Notes: generated from the sequence alone by a model not told the origin. 64,000 nucleotides of DNA from Micromonospora zingiberis (GCF_004331455.1 NZ_SJJR01000014.1:1-64000); one strand, 5' to 3'; positions 19,001 through 27,520 are shown, counted from the first letter of the stretch. Numbers and translations: made by a program.

Positions 19001-20079
19001 ACCTCCAGACAGAGCGCCCCCTTGCCGCTGGGCGGCGTCGGATCGTCGAGATCGATCAGGACCGCGTTGCGGTAGCCGGCGCCGGCCATCCGGCTTCCGT
19101 TGCCGAGTCGCCCCCCGTCGCGGATCACCACCACGTACGGTTCGTCGCGGCTCGCTGCGGCGCCGGCCTCCCAGCGGGGCCGGGCGGCGAACGCCTCACC
19201 GAGGAGTCGTTCCACCGCCTCGATGGAATCCCCGACCATCCGCCCCGCGCCTGCGGCGTCCGGCTCGGCGTGGTGCTGCAGATGCGGCAGCCACTTGGTC
19301 CACTCCCAGGCAGCGACGCCGTCGGCGTCCAGGCAGAGCACCAGCCGTACCTCCTCCGGCGCGTGGAACGTGACCAGCTGGGCGAGCAACGCCCGGACCA
19401 CGGCCCGGCCGTCCGCCTTGTCGCCGGACCACCGGACCTGCGCGAAGCCCTGGAGGAACAGGGCGATCGGTTGGTCGGAGATGGTGGTGTAGGCCCGGAT
19501 GAATCGACGCAGCGCCTTGGCCGACAGCGGCTCCAGATCCTCGATCGGCTTGGTCTGCAGCGGTGTCATCCGCACGGCCAGCCGTTGATCTCCGACGCCG
19601 ACCCGAAGCTCAAGAAAATCGGGGTGGGTAGGGCGGCGTTCCCAGCGCCGGGAGGTCATCACCAACGACCAGAGCGACTGCGGGTCAGGGTGTTGCCAGT
19701 CGGTGGCGGCACGCTGACGGTCCACGTCCCGCCGTACCCGCTTGCGGTTCTGCGCCAGATAGCGAAGGTAGTCACGGCGGTCGCCACCCAGCCGCTTCTT
19801 ACGGTCCATACCGCCGAAGACGAGCTGGCCGAGCACCATCCCGCCCATGGCCAGTACGAGCGCGCCCAGCATGACGTAGGTGAGGGGCCCTCGGGACCCG
19901 CCCATGAACATCATCATCATCACGCCGGACATCAGCGCCATCGGTAGCACCAGCATCGCCTGGCGCATGCCGTTGCTCTGCGGCTCCGGCAACTCCGGCG
20001 GCTCCTGAAGATCGATCTCGCCGGTGGGCAACTTCGGCCCGGCGCGGCGAGCGGGGCGTCGGAAAAGCACGGTACTCAC
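16030..20079 (-). CDS. eccC: T7SS motor ATPase EccC (three FtsK/SpoIIIE domains)
   Basis: A 1349-aa fused EccCa-EccCb, the motor that recognises and drives WXG100 substrates through the membrane pore. Two TM helices near residues 40-90 (MLVLPMALMSGVMMMMFMGG, YVMLGALVLAMGGMVLGQLV) are followed by three ATPase domains. Their Walker A motifs are GATGSGKSELL (near 478), GGPRSGKSTLL (near 858) and GDSQSGKTNLL (near 1142). Walker B motifs are LFVVVDEFSEL, VFLTVDGWFTL and LFVLVDDYDLL. All three P-loops look intact. Start is GTG 20079, divergent from eccD. It is alone on its strand within the locus. Confidence 0.95.
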   Translation of the reverse strand: MSTVLFRRPARRAGPKLPTGEIDLQEPPELPEPQSNGMRQAMLVLPMALMSGVMMMMFMGGSRGPLTYVMLGALVLAMGGMVLGQLVFGGMDRKKRLGGDRRDYLRYLAQNRKRVRRDVDRQRAATDWQHPDPQSLWSLVMTSRRWERRPTHPDFLELRVGVGDQRLAVRMTPLQTKPIEDLEPLSAKALRRFIRAYTTISDQPIALFLQGFAQVRWSGDKADGRAVVRALLAQLVTFHAPEEVRLVLCLDADGVAAWEWTKWLPHLQHHAEPDAAGAGRMVGDSIEAVERLLGEAFAARPRWEAGAAASRDEPYVVVIRDGGRLGNGSRMAGAGYRNAVLIDLDDPTPPSGKGALCLEVRDDALFMVQRDRLGNEVRTRLARPDRLSATRAAMVAQILSPYRLGLATETAAEALTTNFDLGTMLGIADLKRLDLASLWQSRPIGDRLRVPIGIDAAGRPVELDLKESALGGMGPHGMLIGATGSGKSELLRTLVLALATTHSSETLNFVLVDFKGGATFLGLDQLPHTSAVITNLADEAALVGRMQDALHGELVRRQELLRSAGGYSSVLDYERARAQGAPLDPLPTLFVVVDEFSELLATHRDFMDLFVMIGRLGRSLAVHLLLASQRIDDGRIGQLESHLSYRIGLRTFSAMESRSVIGVPDAYELPPSPGGGYLRTDVSTLIRFKAGYVSGAHRDATQRVRQEIVQQQVMPYRLELVLHPEPPPSPDDEQAAAAIAGEVGGAAESSGTTDATAVSDGSAATAELRSVLATVVTQLVDNGPPAHQVWLPPLGASPTLDQLLPTLVPDPDLGLMAQDWPGNGRLTTPVGFIDKPFEQLRDLLIVDLSAIGGHVGIAGGPRSGKSTLLRTLISSLALTHSPREVQFYCLDFGGGTLSAMAALPHVGSVAGRLDTDRVNRTIAEVTGLITQRERRFAELGIDSMTTYRQARADGRITDDPYGDVFLTVDGWFTLRQEFESLEPAVRQIAAQGLNFGVHLLITAARWSEIHHAMRDQIGTRLELRLGDPVDSTVDLRLAATVPQLPGRGLTSEKLHFLAALPRIDGSADLDSLAAGVRALTTLVDEFWTGEPAPPVRTLPTVLPAHSLPEPRGDLQVTLGLDEAGMQPIWHDFAELPHLTALGDSQSGKTNLLRHLAHSVMARYTPTEARIMIVDYRRQLFDAVAEPYRLGYSVSTDSTKATVADAVLGLAPRVPGSDITPEQLRRRDWWQGPRLFVLVDDYDLLAGHESPLLPLLPYLSQGADIGFHLVLTRGAANVLRMSMDPLIRRLQETNSPDLALSCPPNEGPLLGNTKPRNLPPGRALLCTRRGARLIQTPWRPLEADASTVAS

Positions 20080-20257
20080 AGGTTCAGCCTTCCGCTCTGC
20101 GGGGCAACGCCCTCGGCCTGGAAACGCTCGCAGCCCGAAAACTGCCCCGGTCTGGACCGGCTGGACAGGTTCGAGACAGCTGCGGGGGTCCGATGTCTAC
20201 AGACGGATTCCGACCGCGATCGGTCAACCAGCCCAGGGGTGCTGTGGGATCGGTCAC
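20080..20257. promoter_or_regulatory. Divergent promoter region of eccC and eccD
   Basis: About 180 bp separate the starts of eccC (leftward) and eccD (rightward), so promoters for both operons must lie here. No consensus elements are clear enough to name. If eccD starts at the alternative GTG 20303 the region is 45 bp longer. Confidence 0.4.
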
Positions 20258-21697
20258 ATGGGCTTGATTGAAGACGCGCCCCAACGGCACGTCGGATCGT
20301 TCGTGAGCGTTACTGCCGCTGAGATGTGTCGCCTCGTGGTCCACGGACCGGAGCGACGGCTGGAGGTCGCGGTACCCGCCGAGGTGCCGATCGCCGACCT
20401 TTTCCCCGCGCTGCTGCGGCATCTCGGCGACAACGTCGCCGACGCCGGGCTCGCGCATGGCGGCTGGGTTCTGCAACGGTTGGGTGCACCGCCGCTGGAC
20501 GAAGATTCCAGCGTCGCCGCTCTGGGCCTGCGTGACGGTGAGACCCTCCATCTGCGACCGCGCTCGGAACAGATCCCGCCGGTCCACTTCGACGACCTCG
20601 CCGACGGCATCGCCACGGGAGTACGAAGCCGGTCCGGACTGTGGCGGCCCGAGATGATTCGCTGGAGCGGGCTTGGCGTACTTGTGGTTCTGCTCGTCAT
20701 CGGGATCTTCGCCGTCGCGCTGCCCGGGCCACCACTGTCCCGTACGCTCGCCGCCAGCGTTCTCTCGCTGATCTGCCTGGCCGGCGCGCTCGGCTTCAGC
20801 CGGGCCGCCGCCGACCGCACGTTCGGACTGGTCACGGTGTTCGCCGGGATCGGGTACGCGGGCCTGGCGGGTGGACTCGCCCCGGCCATCGCACGCGACA
20901 GTGCGGTGCTGGAGAGCCCAGCGCCGCAGCTCTTCGCCGGTGCGGTGGCGGTGGCTGTGACCGCGCTGCTCGCCGTGGTGATCGTCGGTCGGGTCGGGCC
21001 GGCCACCGTCGCGGTCGCCAGCGCTGCGTTGTACGCGGCGGCTGGCGCGGGACTCTGCGCCTATCTCGGCCTGTCAGCGGAGATGGCGGCGGCGGTGATC
21101 GCGGTGCTCGCGACGGTGCTCACCGTCCTGGTGCCGATGACCGCGTTCCGGCTCGCCCGGATCCGCCTGGCGCCGTTGCCCACCGAGCCGGAACATCTCC
21201 AGGAGGAGATCGACCCCGAGCCGAGCGAGGTCCTGCTGGCGCAGACCGCGCGGGCGGACCACTACATGACCGGGCTCTACGCGGGCAACGGCATCGCCGC
21301 AGCGGTCTCGGTGGTGCTGCTGGCGGTTGCCGGGTGGTGGGTGCCCTGGACGCTTCTGGCCCTGGTCGCCGTGGTCCGGCTGTTGGCACTGCGCCCGATG
21401 ACAAGCGCCTGGCACCGGCTGACGCTGGCCGGGCCGGCACTGCTCGGGCTGGCGCTGCTCGGGTTGCTCGCGCTCGCCGGCGCTGCGCCGCTGGTGCGGC
21501 TCGCTGTCGTCGTCATCGGGTTGCCGGTCGCGGCGGTGTCGCTCTTCTGGCTCGGGCGCGAGCTGCCGGACCGCCGGATCATGCCCTACTGGGGCCGGAT
21601 CGGCGACGTCGCACAGTTGGTCAGCACCGTCGCGATGTTCCCCGTCCTGCTCGCCGTCCTCGGGGTTTACGGCGCCGCCCGGGCATTGGGGGGCTGA
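20258..21697 (+). CDS. eccD: T7SS membrane channel protein EccD
   Basis: A 479-aa EccD, the polytopic subunit that forms most of the ESX inner-membrane pore. An N-terminal ubiquitin-like domain (MCRLVVHGPERRLEVAVPAE, then LFPALLRHLGD) spans about residues 20-110. About eleven hydrophobic helices follow, starting with LGVLVVLLVIGIFAVALPGP, with a charged cytoplasmic loop (LAPLPTEPEHLQEEIDPEPS) after the sixth. ATG 20258 is used; GTG 20303 is an equally possible start that would trim 15 residues before the conserved strand. The open frame extends further upstream over the eccC start, but those residues are not family-like. The stop is 3 bp before eccB. Confidence 0.92.
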   Translation: MGLIEDAPQRHVGSFVSVTAAEMCRLVVHGPERRLEVAVPAEVPIADLFPALLRHLGDNVADAGLAHGGWVLQRLGAPPLDEDSSVAALGLRDGETLHLRPRSEQIPPVHFDDLADGIATGVRSRSGLWRPEMIRWSGLGVLVVLLVIGIFAVALPGPPLSRTLAASVLSLICLAGALGFSRAAADRTFGLVTVFAGIGYAGLAGGLAPAIARDSAVLESPAPQLFAGAVAVAVTALLAVVIVGRVGPATVAVASAALYAAAGAGLCAYLGLSAEMAAAVIAVLATVLTVLVPMTAFRLARIRLAPLPTEPEHLQEEIDPEPSEVLLAQTARADHYMTGLYAGNGIAAAVSVVLLAVAGWWVPWTLLALVAVVRLLALRPMTSAWHRLTLAGPALLGLALLGLLALAGAAPLVRLAVVVIGLPVAAVSLFWLGRELPDRRIMPYWGRIGDVAQLVSTVAMFPVLLAVLGVYGAARALGG

Positions 21698-21700
21698 ACC

Positions 21701-23104
21701 GTGCAGACCCGTCGTGATCAGGTGCAGGCGCAGTCGTACGTGCTCGGCCGACTGACCGCCGCATTGGTCTCCGGTGAACCGGACGGGCTGGAGAGCCCGC
21801 ACCGGCGGATGATCGTGGGCAGCATCTGCGGGCTGCTGGTCGCCGCACTCTGCGTTGCCGGCTTCGCCATCTTCGGCATGCTTTCCCCGGGCGGCGCGAC
21901 CAAGTGGCGCGGCCCCGGTGTGCTGGTGCTGGAGAAGGAGACCGGCACCCGCTACGTCTACGTCGGTGGCGAACTTCGCCCGGTGCTCAACTACGCCTCG
22001 GCGCGGCTGATCTTCGAGCGGGAGCCGACCGTCGTCTCGGTCTCCCGCGATTCCCTGCGGGACGTGCCCCAGGGCCAGCCGGTCGGCATCGTCGGAGCGC
22101 CGGACACGCTGCCGCCCGCAGGTACGGTCGCCAAGCAGGTCTGGACGGTCTGCGCGCCCGGCGTACGCGACCGGGCGGGCACCTTGTCCACCGCGACCAC
22201 GCTCACCATCGAGTTGGCCGCCGCCAGTCGCCGGAATCGTCCGCTCGGTCCGGACAAGGCGATCGTGGCCACCGCCGGCGACGATAGTTTCCTGATCTGG
22301 CGGGGCAATCGGCTGCGCTTGGCGCGACCGTGGTTGGCCCGGGTGTTCGGCCTCGAACGCGGCGGTGTCGAGGTGGAGGCCGGCTGGCTGGATTCGGTGC
22401 CGGCCGGGCCGGATCTGGCGCCGATACCGGTCTCCGGGCGAGGCAGTCAGGGGCCGACGGTCGACGGGCGGCGGACCCGGGTCGGCGAACTCTTCGTGGC
22501 GCGCACGACCGGAGCGCCGGAGCGCCGGTATCTGTTGCTGCCGGACGGCCTGGCGGAACTCACCCCGGTCGCGTACACCATCATCGCGGCAGACCCGGAA
22601 ACCACGAAACTGTACGGTGGCGGCGCGGTGACGCCGGTGGAATTGAGCCCCGCCGCGCTGGCCCAGATTCCGATCTCCCGCCGCGCGGTGCTACCGACCG
22701 GAGTGCCGGAATCTCCCCCCGCGCTCGCCCAGCTACCGGACGGCACCGCCTGGTGTGTCCGGCACACCATGGCCGACGGACGGGTGGAGATCGTCGCCGA
22801 CATGCCCCCGACGTCCGTGGCGGTCGTGTCGGACGGGGCCGGGATGACCCGAACATCCCGTACGGCGACCCGGATCGCGGTCCAGCCGGGCGTTGGCGGA
22901 CTGATGCTGGCCGGTCGGTTGGACCAGGCCGCCGGCGCTGGGCTCTACCTGATGACCGACGGCGGAGTGAAGTACCCACTGGCGTCGGTCAAGGCGGCAG
23001 AGCAGCTCGGCTATCCACCGGGCGGCGCCCGACAGGTACCGCGCCGGCTGCTGGAGCTGGTGCCGACCGGACCGGTGCTGGAGTCGGCCCTGTCGGGCGG
23101 GTGA
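21701..23104 (+). CDS. eccB: T7SS membrane protein EccB
   Basis: A 467-aa EccB. The family motif QTRRDQVQAQSYVLGRLTAA stands at the N-terminus, a single TM helix (IVGSICGLLVAALCVAGFAI) near residues 38-57, then the periplasmic repeat-rich domain (GGELRPVLNYASARLI, CAPGV, GVPESPPALAQLPDGTAWCV). Cys residues in VCAPGV and AWCV probably form the usual disulfide. EccB links the membrane pore to the outer side. Length is normal. GTG 21701 follows the eccD stop after 3 bp, so the two are one transcription unit, continuing into the WXG100-type genes. Confidence 0.93.
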   Translation: MQTRRDQVQAQSYVLGRLTAALVSGEPDGLESPHRRMIVGSICGLLVAALCVAGFAIFGMLSPGGATKWRGPGVLVLEKETGTRYVYVGGELRPVLNYASARLIFEREPTVVSVSRDSLRDVPQGQPVGIVGAPDTLPPAGTVAKQVWTVCAPGVRDRAGTLSTATTLTIELAAASRRNRPLGPDKAIVATAGDDSFLIWRGNRLRLARPWLARVFGLERGGVEVEAGWLDSVPAGPDLAPIPVSGRGSQGPTVDGRRTRVGELFVARTTGAPERRYLLLPDGLAELTPVAYTIIAADPETTKLYGGGAVTPVELSPAALAQIPISRRAVLPTGVPESPPALAQLPDGTAWCVRHTMADGRVEIVADMPPTSVAVVSDGAGMTRTSRTATRIAVQPGVGGLMLAGRLDQAAGAGLYLMTDGGVKYPLASVKAAEQLGYPPGGARQVPRRLLELVPTGPVLESALSGG

Positions 23105-23154
23105 CAGCGAGAACCCGCCCGAGACATCTCAGTTAGCGAAAGGAAGCAGGAGTC

Positions 23155-23487
23155 ATGGCAGGTGGAGTTACCTACAACGAGGGCAGCAGCAGCCAACTCA
23201 TCGGTGCCTTCGGTGAGATGGAAGGTTCGCTGAACGCGGCTGACGGCGTGCTGAACTCGGCGTACTCCGAGCTAGAGGCGTCCCACCGGGGCAGCTCCGG
23301 CGTGACGTACCGGCAGGGGCTGGACGAGATTCGCAGCGGGCTCAACCGGGTGCGCAACGCCCTCGGCATCCTCCGCGGCGGTGTGCTCGGCACCAGCCGG
23401 ATCAGCACCAGCACGGAGCAGAGCAACCAGTCCCTCGCCGCCCAGGTCGGGATGGCGGGCACGCCGATGAGCGCCAGCTGGACCTGA
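23155..23487 (+). CDS. WXG100-type small T7SS substrate
   Basis: A 110-aa helical protein in the place where esx genes normally follow eccB. Two long helices (QLIGAFGEMEGSLNAADGVL; YRQGLDEIRSGLNRVRNAL) flank a turn reading HRGSSG where the family has W-x-G, so the Trp is replaced by His. ATG 23155 is preceded by a strong gaaaggaagcagg. Members form heterodimers recognised by EccC and are exported; the likely partner is the product of 23532-23822, 44 bp downstream. Loss of the Trp is seen in other actinobacterial homologues, so function is still likely. Confidence 0.75.
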   Translation: MAGGVTYNEGSSSQLIGAFGEMEGSLNAADGVLNSAYSELEASHRGSSGVTYRQGLDEIRSGLNRVRNALGILRGGVLGTSRISTSTEQSNQSLAAQVGMAGTPMSASWT

Positions 23488-23531
23488 TCACACTCAGACC
23501 GAGTCACCAGCAACCGAAAAGGACGAAGGAC

Positions 23532-23822
23532 ATGACCGACTTCGATGTGCGGCCCGAGCAGATGGACGATGTGGCGAACCGGCTCGGACGACTCCCCGGC
23601 GACCTGCAGAGTGCCATCACCGCCCTGATGGGGCAGGTGACCCAGTACGCCGACATGAACAACGGTACGGCGATCGAGGCGTACCAGCGGGCCCAGGTGG
23701 AGTGGAACGTCGGCCTGGAGCAGGTCAACGAGGGCGTCGGGAAGGCCGCCCCGATCCTGCGCAACATCGCTCACGAGTTCCGGGCCGGCGACCAGCGGGC
23801 GGCCCAGCAGTTCCCTAGCTGA
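23532..23822 (+). CDS. WXG100-type small T7SS substrate, partner of the preceding gene
   Basis: A 96-aa protein (TDFDVRPEQMDDVANRLGRL at the start), predicted as a helical hairpin of WXG100 size. The turn reads MNNGTA, keeping the Gly but not the Trp. A YQRAQVEWNVGLEQV helix follows. The ATG is preceded by aaaaggacgaagg. Its position and size beside the previous gene suggest an EsxA/EsxB-like pair; heterodimer formation is inference. Confidence 0.75.
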   Translation: MTDFDVRPEQMDDVANRLGRLPGDLQSAITALMGQVTQYADMNNGTAIEAYQRAQVEWNVGLEQVNEGVGKAAPILRNIAHEFRAGDQRAAQQFPS

Positions 23823-23942
23823 GGGGCGGACCGAACTTGATCTGCCGAGACAGGTGGCGTGGTCCGCAGATTCCGCGCCACCTGTCCCGATTCATCGGCA
23901 TCGCCATTTTCATTACCGACCCACTTGGAACGGAGCCGCGAC

Positions 23943-24386
23943 ATGCCCCCGAGGTCCCGAATCACGCACAGCAGCACCGCCATCGACCAGGTTGTCCGGA
24001 GGGTGAATGACTGGCGGGCCCAGATCGGTGCCGCCCGAATGGGTATCAATCCCGGTGACCGGGCACGCCCCGCCGGCACGCCGTGGGTCAACCTCGCGGT
24101 CCGCGCAGGTGGCGGAGGCGCTGGTGCCACCAGCACTGGCGGTGGCACCGCTGGCGGCGGTGCGTCCAGTGGTGGTGCGGCCGGCGGTGGCGGTGGCGGC
24201 GGCACCTTCGCCCCTGGTGCGTTCCTCGAGCGGCGGGTGGCCGAGGTCGGCGCACAGGTCGACGGGCTGCTGGTGATGTACCAGACCACGTTGAGCACCG
24301 CTGCCAGGGCATTGACGAACACCGACAACGAGGCTGCGAACACCGAGAACAACAACAACTCGAACGCTAACCGGCTGACGATCTAG
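23943..24386 (+). CDS. Small protein with Gly-rich loop between two helices, T7SS-associated
   Basis: A 147-aa protein from ATG 23943 (ggaacggag just before it). Residues about 8-25 (STAIDQVVRRVNDWRAQIG) and 95-125 (LERRVAEVGAQVDGLLVMYQ) look like helices. Between them is a flexible run of Gly, Ala, Thr and Ser (about residues 50-85). The end is Asn-rich (NTENNNNSNANRL). The frame continues upstream to 23859 but without family-like content. I do not recognise a named family; the location among WXG100 genes suggests a secreted helical-hairpin variant or a spacer protein. Confidence 0.6.
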   Translation: MPPRSRITHSSTAIDQVVRRVNDWRAQIGAARMGINPGDRARPAGTPWVNLAVRAGGGGAGATSTGGGTAGGGASSGGAAGGGGGGGTFAPGAFLERRVAEVGAQVDGLLVMYQTTLSTAARALTNTDNEAANTENNNNSNANRLTI

Positions 24387-24445
24387 CCGGCCTTCAGATC
24401 GTCCGATCACCGATCGTTTCATGACGTGTTGCCTGGGAGAGTCCA

Positions 24446-26713
24446 ATGACGTCGCCGCAGGGTTGGCTCAGATGGGAAGAAGCGCTGACGCAGGTCCTGG
24501 GCGCACAGCAAACCGATAGGCGTCAGTTTCTTGACCGGCCCTGGATTAGTCTGGTGTGGGCGCGCAACGAAGAGGTTCGAGGAACAGGAACGCCGACCTT
24601 CGATGATGTCCCGCCCAATCAGTTCAGGTTCTTCCAGCCAATCTCCGCCACGACCGTCTTTACGACCTATCGGGATCACACCCAAAGATTTACCGAGATC
24701 CGTACGATCCAGGGTCGTATTGACTGGTATGTGGGCGAGCAGGGATCTTCTCCGCACGAACGATTCTGGAACGAGTTCTACAACAACTCCCGGGATGCCC
24801 TGAACAAGATTCCGGACTCATCTCCGCTGAGTCCCCGATCGTTCCACATGGCTGCCGGGACGATGTACAACATGGCGATGTGGCTCGACCATGCGACCGG
24901 CAGTCTGCAGGCGGAGATCAACAATCTTGACGGTGGCTCGTCGGGCTTTCAAGGTGCTGCGGCTGGCGCTTTCCGCGAATCTCTTGTCACCCTGCGCCGG
25001 AACATGTTGACGCTGCGGCGGGATCTGGAGTCGAACAAGAACTGGCCGCAGATGTTGCGCGACAACGGGGATCGGGCGGAGTGGTTCTGGCGTGATATGC
25101 GAGCAGCCTGGTCGAGTTGGAGCGGCAATATCTTGAACCAGCCGAATGGGCTGGTGGCTTCCGCCTTGCAACAGATCAGAGCGCGTGTCGTCGGCGGGGG
25201 AGACGGGCAGACGGACATCTGGGATATCCCGATCGACCTCGGAAACGGTCCGACCGTTTACAGATTCCGTGAGGACGGCGCGCTCAGCCAGTTGAACCAG
25301 GATATGCACAACGTTTTCCTGGAGAGAATCAACGATCTGGACCAGTCGGCAAGCGTCCACGTCAGCAACATTCGCACTAGTTTCGAGGACACTGCCGCGA
25401 ATCTTCTCACTCCGTCTGCGGTCCCACCGACCACGACTGGCGGTGCTGGCGGCGGTGCCGATGGCGGCTCTGGGGCGGGGCTTGGTGGTCTGGGTGGCGG
25501 TGTTGGCGGCGGTGCCGGTGGTGGTTCTGGGGCGGGGCTTGGTGGTCTGGGCGGCGGTGCCGATGGCGGCTCTGGGGCAGGGCTTGGTGGTCTGGGTGGC
25601 GGTGTTGGCGGCGGTGCCGGTGGTGGTTCTGGGGCGGGGCTTGGTGGCCTGGGCGGCGGCGGAATCAACCTTGGAGCCGGTGGCGGACTTGGCGGCGGTG
25701 CCGGGATCGGCGGGGGCGCCGGTGCCGGCTTTGACGGCCTGGACGGTGGGGCGGGTGCAGGCCTGGGCGGCTCCGGCGGAGGTAGCGGCATCGTTCCACC
25801 CCCACTGCCCGGTTTCGGCCTTGGCTCGGGTGCCGGCGGCGGCTCGGGTGCGGGCCTCGGCCTGGGTGGCATTGGCGGTTCCACAGGAGGGTCCGCTGGC
25901 GGGCTGACCGGGGGCATCGGCGTCGGCTCCGGACTGGGCGGCCTGCCCTTGCCGATCGGTGGTAGCAGTGGCAGCGGCGGCCCGTCGAGGGGCGTGGACA
26001 AGCCGGGTGGGCTTCCCGGCGGGGTAGGCGGCGATTTCGGTGAGGCCCCCAGCACCGGCGGCCTGCCCACAACGATTGGTGGTCCGTCGGGTTCGGGTGT
26101 TCCGGCGGATCTTGCCGGTGGTGGCACCGGCACCCTGCCCGCCATCCCGGGCGGAGCCGCCAGTCCCGGTGGTGGTTTCGCCGGTGGTCTGCCGGGTGAC
26201 AACGACTTCACCGGCGGTCTCCCGGACGGCGGTGACCTCGGCGAAGGATCGACCGGTGGGACCTGGCAGTCCGGCGGAAATTCCCGGGTGCCGGCCAGCG
26301 CCATGCAGATCGGTGCGCTCGGGCCGGCGCCGTTGCCGGTCGGCGGCGACAACGTTTCGGGCCTGTCCGGGCTGACGGCGGGGGCAGGCGGCGCTGCGCT
26401 GGCTGCCGGCGTCGCCGCGCCGGCAGGCCCGATGACCGGCGGTGCCCCCGGCATGATGCCGCCGATGATGGGCGGCATGGGGGCTGGCGCTGGCGGTGGG
26501 CAGGCGGAGAAGGACCGGGAACGCAAGACGTGGCTGGCCGAGGAGGAAGAGGTCTGGGGCACGGACCCGGACGTGACGCCTTCGGTGATCGGTCGAGTCG
26601 ACACCGCAGACGAGTTGGATCCCGACCGTGCCTACCCGTCCGTGCCGCAAGGTCCGGACTCCCCGCGTACCCCGGCACGCGGTACCGGCCGCACGACCGG
26701 ACGCGCGTACTGA
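24446..26713 (+). CDS. Gly-rich T7SS secreted-type protein with WxxDxxVWG-like tail
   Basis: A 755-aa protein. Residues 1-330 are helical with many Trp/aromatic residues (SFHMAAGTMYNMAMWLDHAT; a FQGAAAGAFRESL turn typical of WXG/PPE-like domains). Residues about 335-650 are a low-complexity Gly/Ser/Ala/Leu region encoded partly by DNA repeats. The C-terminus carries RKTWLAEEEEVWGTDPDVTP, a tail shared by large actinobacterial T7SS-linked proteins (recognition from experience, not a database match). The Gly-rich part would be a flexible extracellular stalk. It lies between the small WXG100-type genes and the YbaB-like gene, and is likely exported by this system. Confidence 0.7.
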   Translation: MTSPQGWLRWEEALTQVLGAQQTDRRQFLDRPWISLVWARNEEVRGTGTPTFDDVPPNQFRFFQPISATTVFTTYRDHTQRFTEIRTIQGRIDWYVGEQGSSPHERFWNEFYNNSRDALNKIPDSSPLSPRSFHMAAGTMYNMAMWLDHATGSLQAEINNLDGGSSGFQGAAAGAFRESLVTLRRNMLTLRRDLESNKNWPQMLRDNGDRAEWFWRDMRAAWSSWSGNILNQPNGLVASALQQIRARVVGGGDGQTDIWDIPIDLGNGPTVYRFREDGALSQLNQDMHNVFLERINDLDQSASVHVSNIRTSFEDTAANLLTPSAVPPTTTGGAGGGADGGSGAGLGGLGGGVGGGAGGGSGAGLGGLGGGADGGSGAGLGGLGGGVGGGAGGGSGAGLGGLGGGGINLGAGGGLGGGAGIGGGAGAGFDGLDGGAGAGLGGSGGGSGIVPPPLPGFGLGSGAGGGSGAGLGLGGIGGSTGGSAGGLTGGIGVGSGLGGLPLPIGGSSGSGGPSRGVDKPGGLPGGVGGDFGEAPSTGGLPTTIGGPSGSGVPADLAGGGTGTLPAIPGGAASPGGGFAGGLPGDNDFTGGLPDGGDLGEGSTGGTWQSGGNSRVPASAMQIGALGPAPLPVGGDNVSGLSGLTAGAGGAALAAGVAAPAGPMTGGAPGMMPPMMGGMGAGAGGGQAEKDRERKTWLAEEEEVWGTDPDVTPSVIGRVDTADELDPDRAYPSVPQGPDSPRTPARGTGRTTGRAY
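25451..25654 (+). repeat. Tandem duplication of a 102-bp Gly-rich unit
   Basis: Two in-frame copies of a 102-bp unit (34 residues, containing GADGGSGAGLGGLGGG) start near 25451 and 25553. They differ at only a couple of bases (for example gcgggg versus gcaggg). Each unit is itself made of two related half-units. The near identity points to recent slippage or unequal crossover, so copy number may vary between strains. Confidence 0.8.
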
Positions 26714-26747
26714 ACAAGTCGTGGCTGCTTGAGGAGGAGAGGTATTC

Positions 26748-27176
26748 GTGACAGGTCCTGTTCACCACATGATGGAACACTCGTTCAGCGCATTTGAGGA
26801 GCAGAAGCGCGCCGTCACCGAGTTTGAGAAGTGGGTCTCGGAGTCCGAGACGACAGTTGTCGCGAAAAGCCGGGCAGTCAGCATCACAGTGGACGGTCGT
26901 GGTGACCTGACGGACGTGAAGTTTCCCACGGGGGCCTACCGCAAGATGGCACCTGCCGAGTTGAGCACGCTACTCGTGGAGACCGTCACGTCCGCACGGA
27001 ATCAGGCCCGGGCGAGCATGAACGAGGCCCTTCAAACCATTCTTCCGGGCGGCATGGCCGCCGATTTCCTCACCAACTCGGTGGACATCGACGAGATCAT
27101 GGGTGAGGCGATGCGTGCGGCCAACGAGATGTTCCCCAACTCGACGTCGATGCCGGCCCGTGGGGCGCAGCCGTGA
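26748..27176 (+). CDS. YbaB/EbfC-family protein
   Basis: A 142-aa protein with the YbaB fold pattern: N-terminal helix (FEEQKRAVTEFEKWV), strands VSITVDGRGDLTDVKFPTG, then a helix (STLLVETVTSARNQARASMN). YbaB proteins bind DNA as dimers, but paralogues inside T7SS loci are common in actinobacteria and have no proven DNA role. GTG 26748 is preceded by a strong gaggaggagagg. It overlaps the next gene by GTGA, so the two are translated together and probably act with the secreted proteins that flank them. Confidence 0.75.
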   Translation: MTGPVHHMMEHSFSAFEEQKRAVTEFEKWVSESETTVVAKSRAVSITVDGRGDLTDVKFPTGAYRKMAPAELSTLLVETVTSARNQARASMNEALQTILPGGMAADFLTNSVDIDEIMGEAMRAANEMFPNSTSMPARGAQP

Positions 27177-27520
27177 GCGCGGGTGCCGGCCGCATCGCCG
27201 CCGACCTCGACCTGGTGAACCAGGGGCCGCTCGCGGCCTTCAAGGAGCAGACGCTCCGGAACAACAACACCTGGACCAGCGCTCTGGCGACATACACCAC
27301 GACGCCTGTCGAGCTGCGGAGCCCTTTCGATGTGAACATCCATGAAGGGCTGGAAGCGACGCAGAAATTCCTCGACCAGGTGCTCCGCAGTCTGCGCGAG
27401 CTTGCTGATGGTCGTGGCGACTCGGTCGACCACGCCGGTGCGATCTTGCGGGATGCCGGCGAGGTTGCTGAAGGCCTTGCCAATCTCATGCCCGGTGGAG
27501 GCGGGACGGCCCGGGGCTGA
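27173..27520 (+). CDS. Small helical protein encoded before the giant toxin-like protein
   Basis: A 115-aa protein of unknown family, starting at GTG 27173 inside the YbaB-like stop. It has helices separated by a TYTTTPVELRSPFDV loop, then an amphipathic helix (TQKFLDQVLRSLRELADG) and a Gly-rich end (LMPGGGGTARG). Size and context resemble small T7SS partner proteins (EsxA-like or Lap-like targeting factors) placed in front of a large substrate. This is inference from position. Confidence 0.6.
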   Translation: MSAGAGRIAADLDLVNQGPLAAFKEQTLRNNNTWTSALATYTTTPVELRSPFDVNIHEGLEATQKFLDQVLRSLRELADGRGDSVDHAGAILRDAGEVAEGLANLMPGGGGTARG

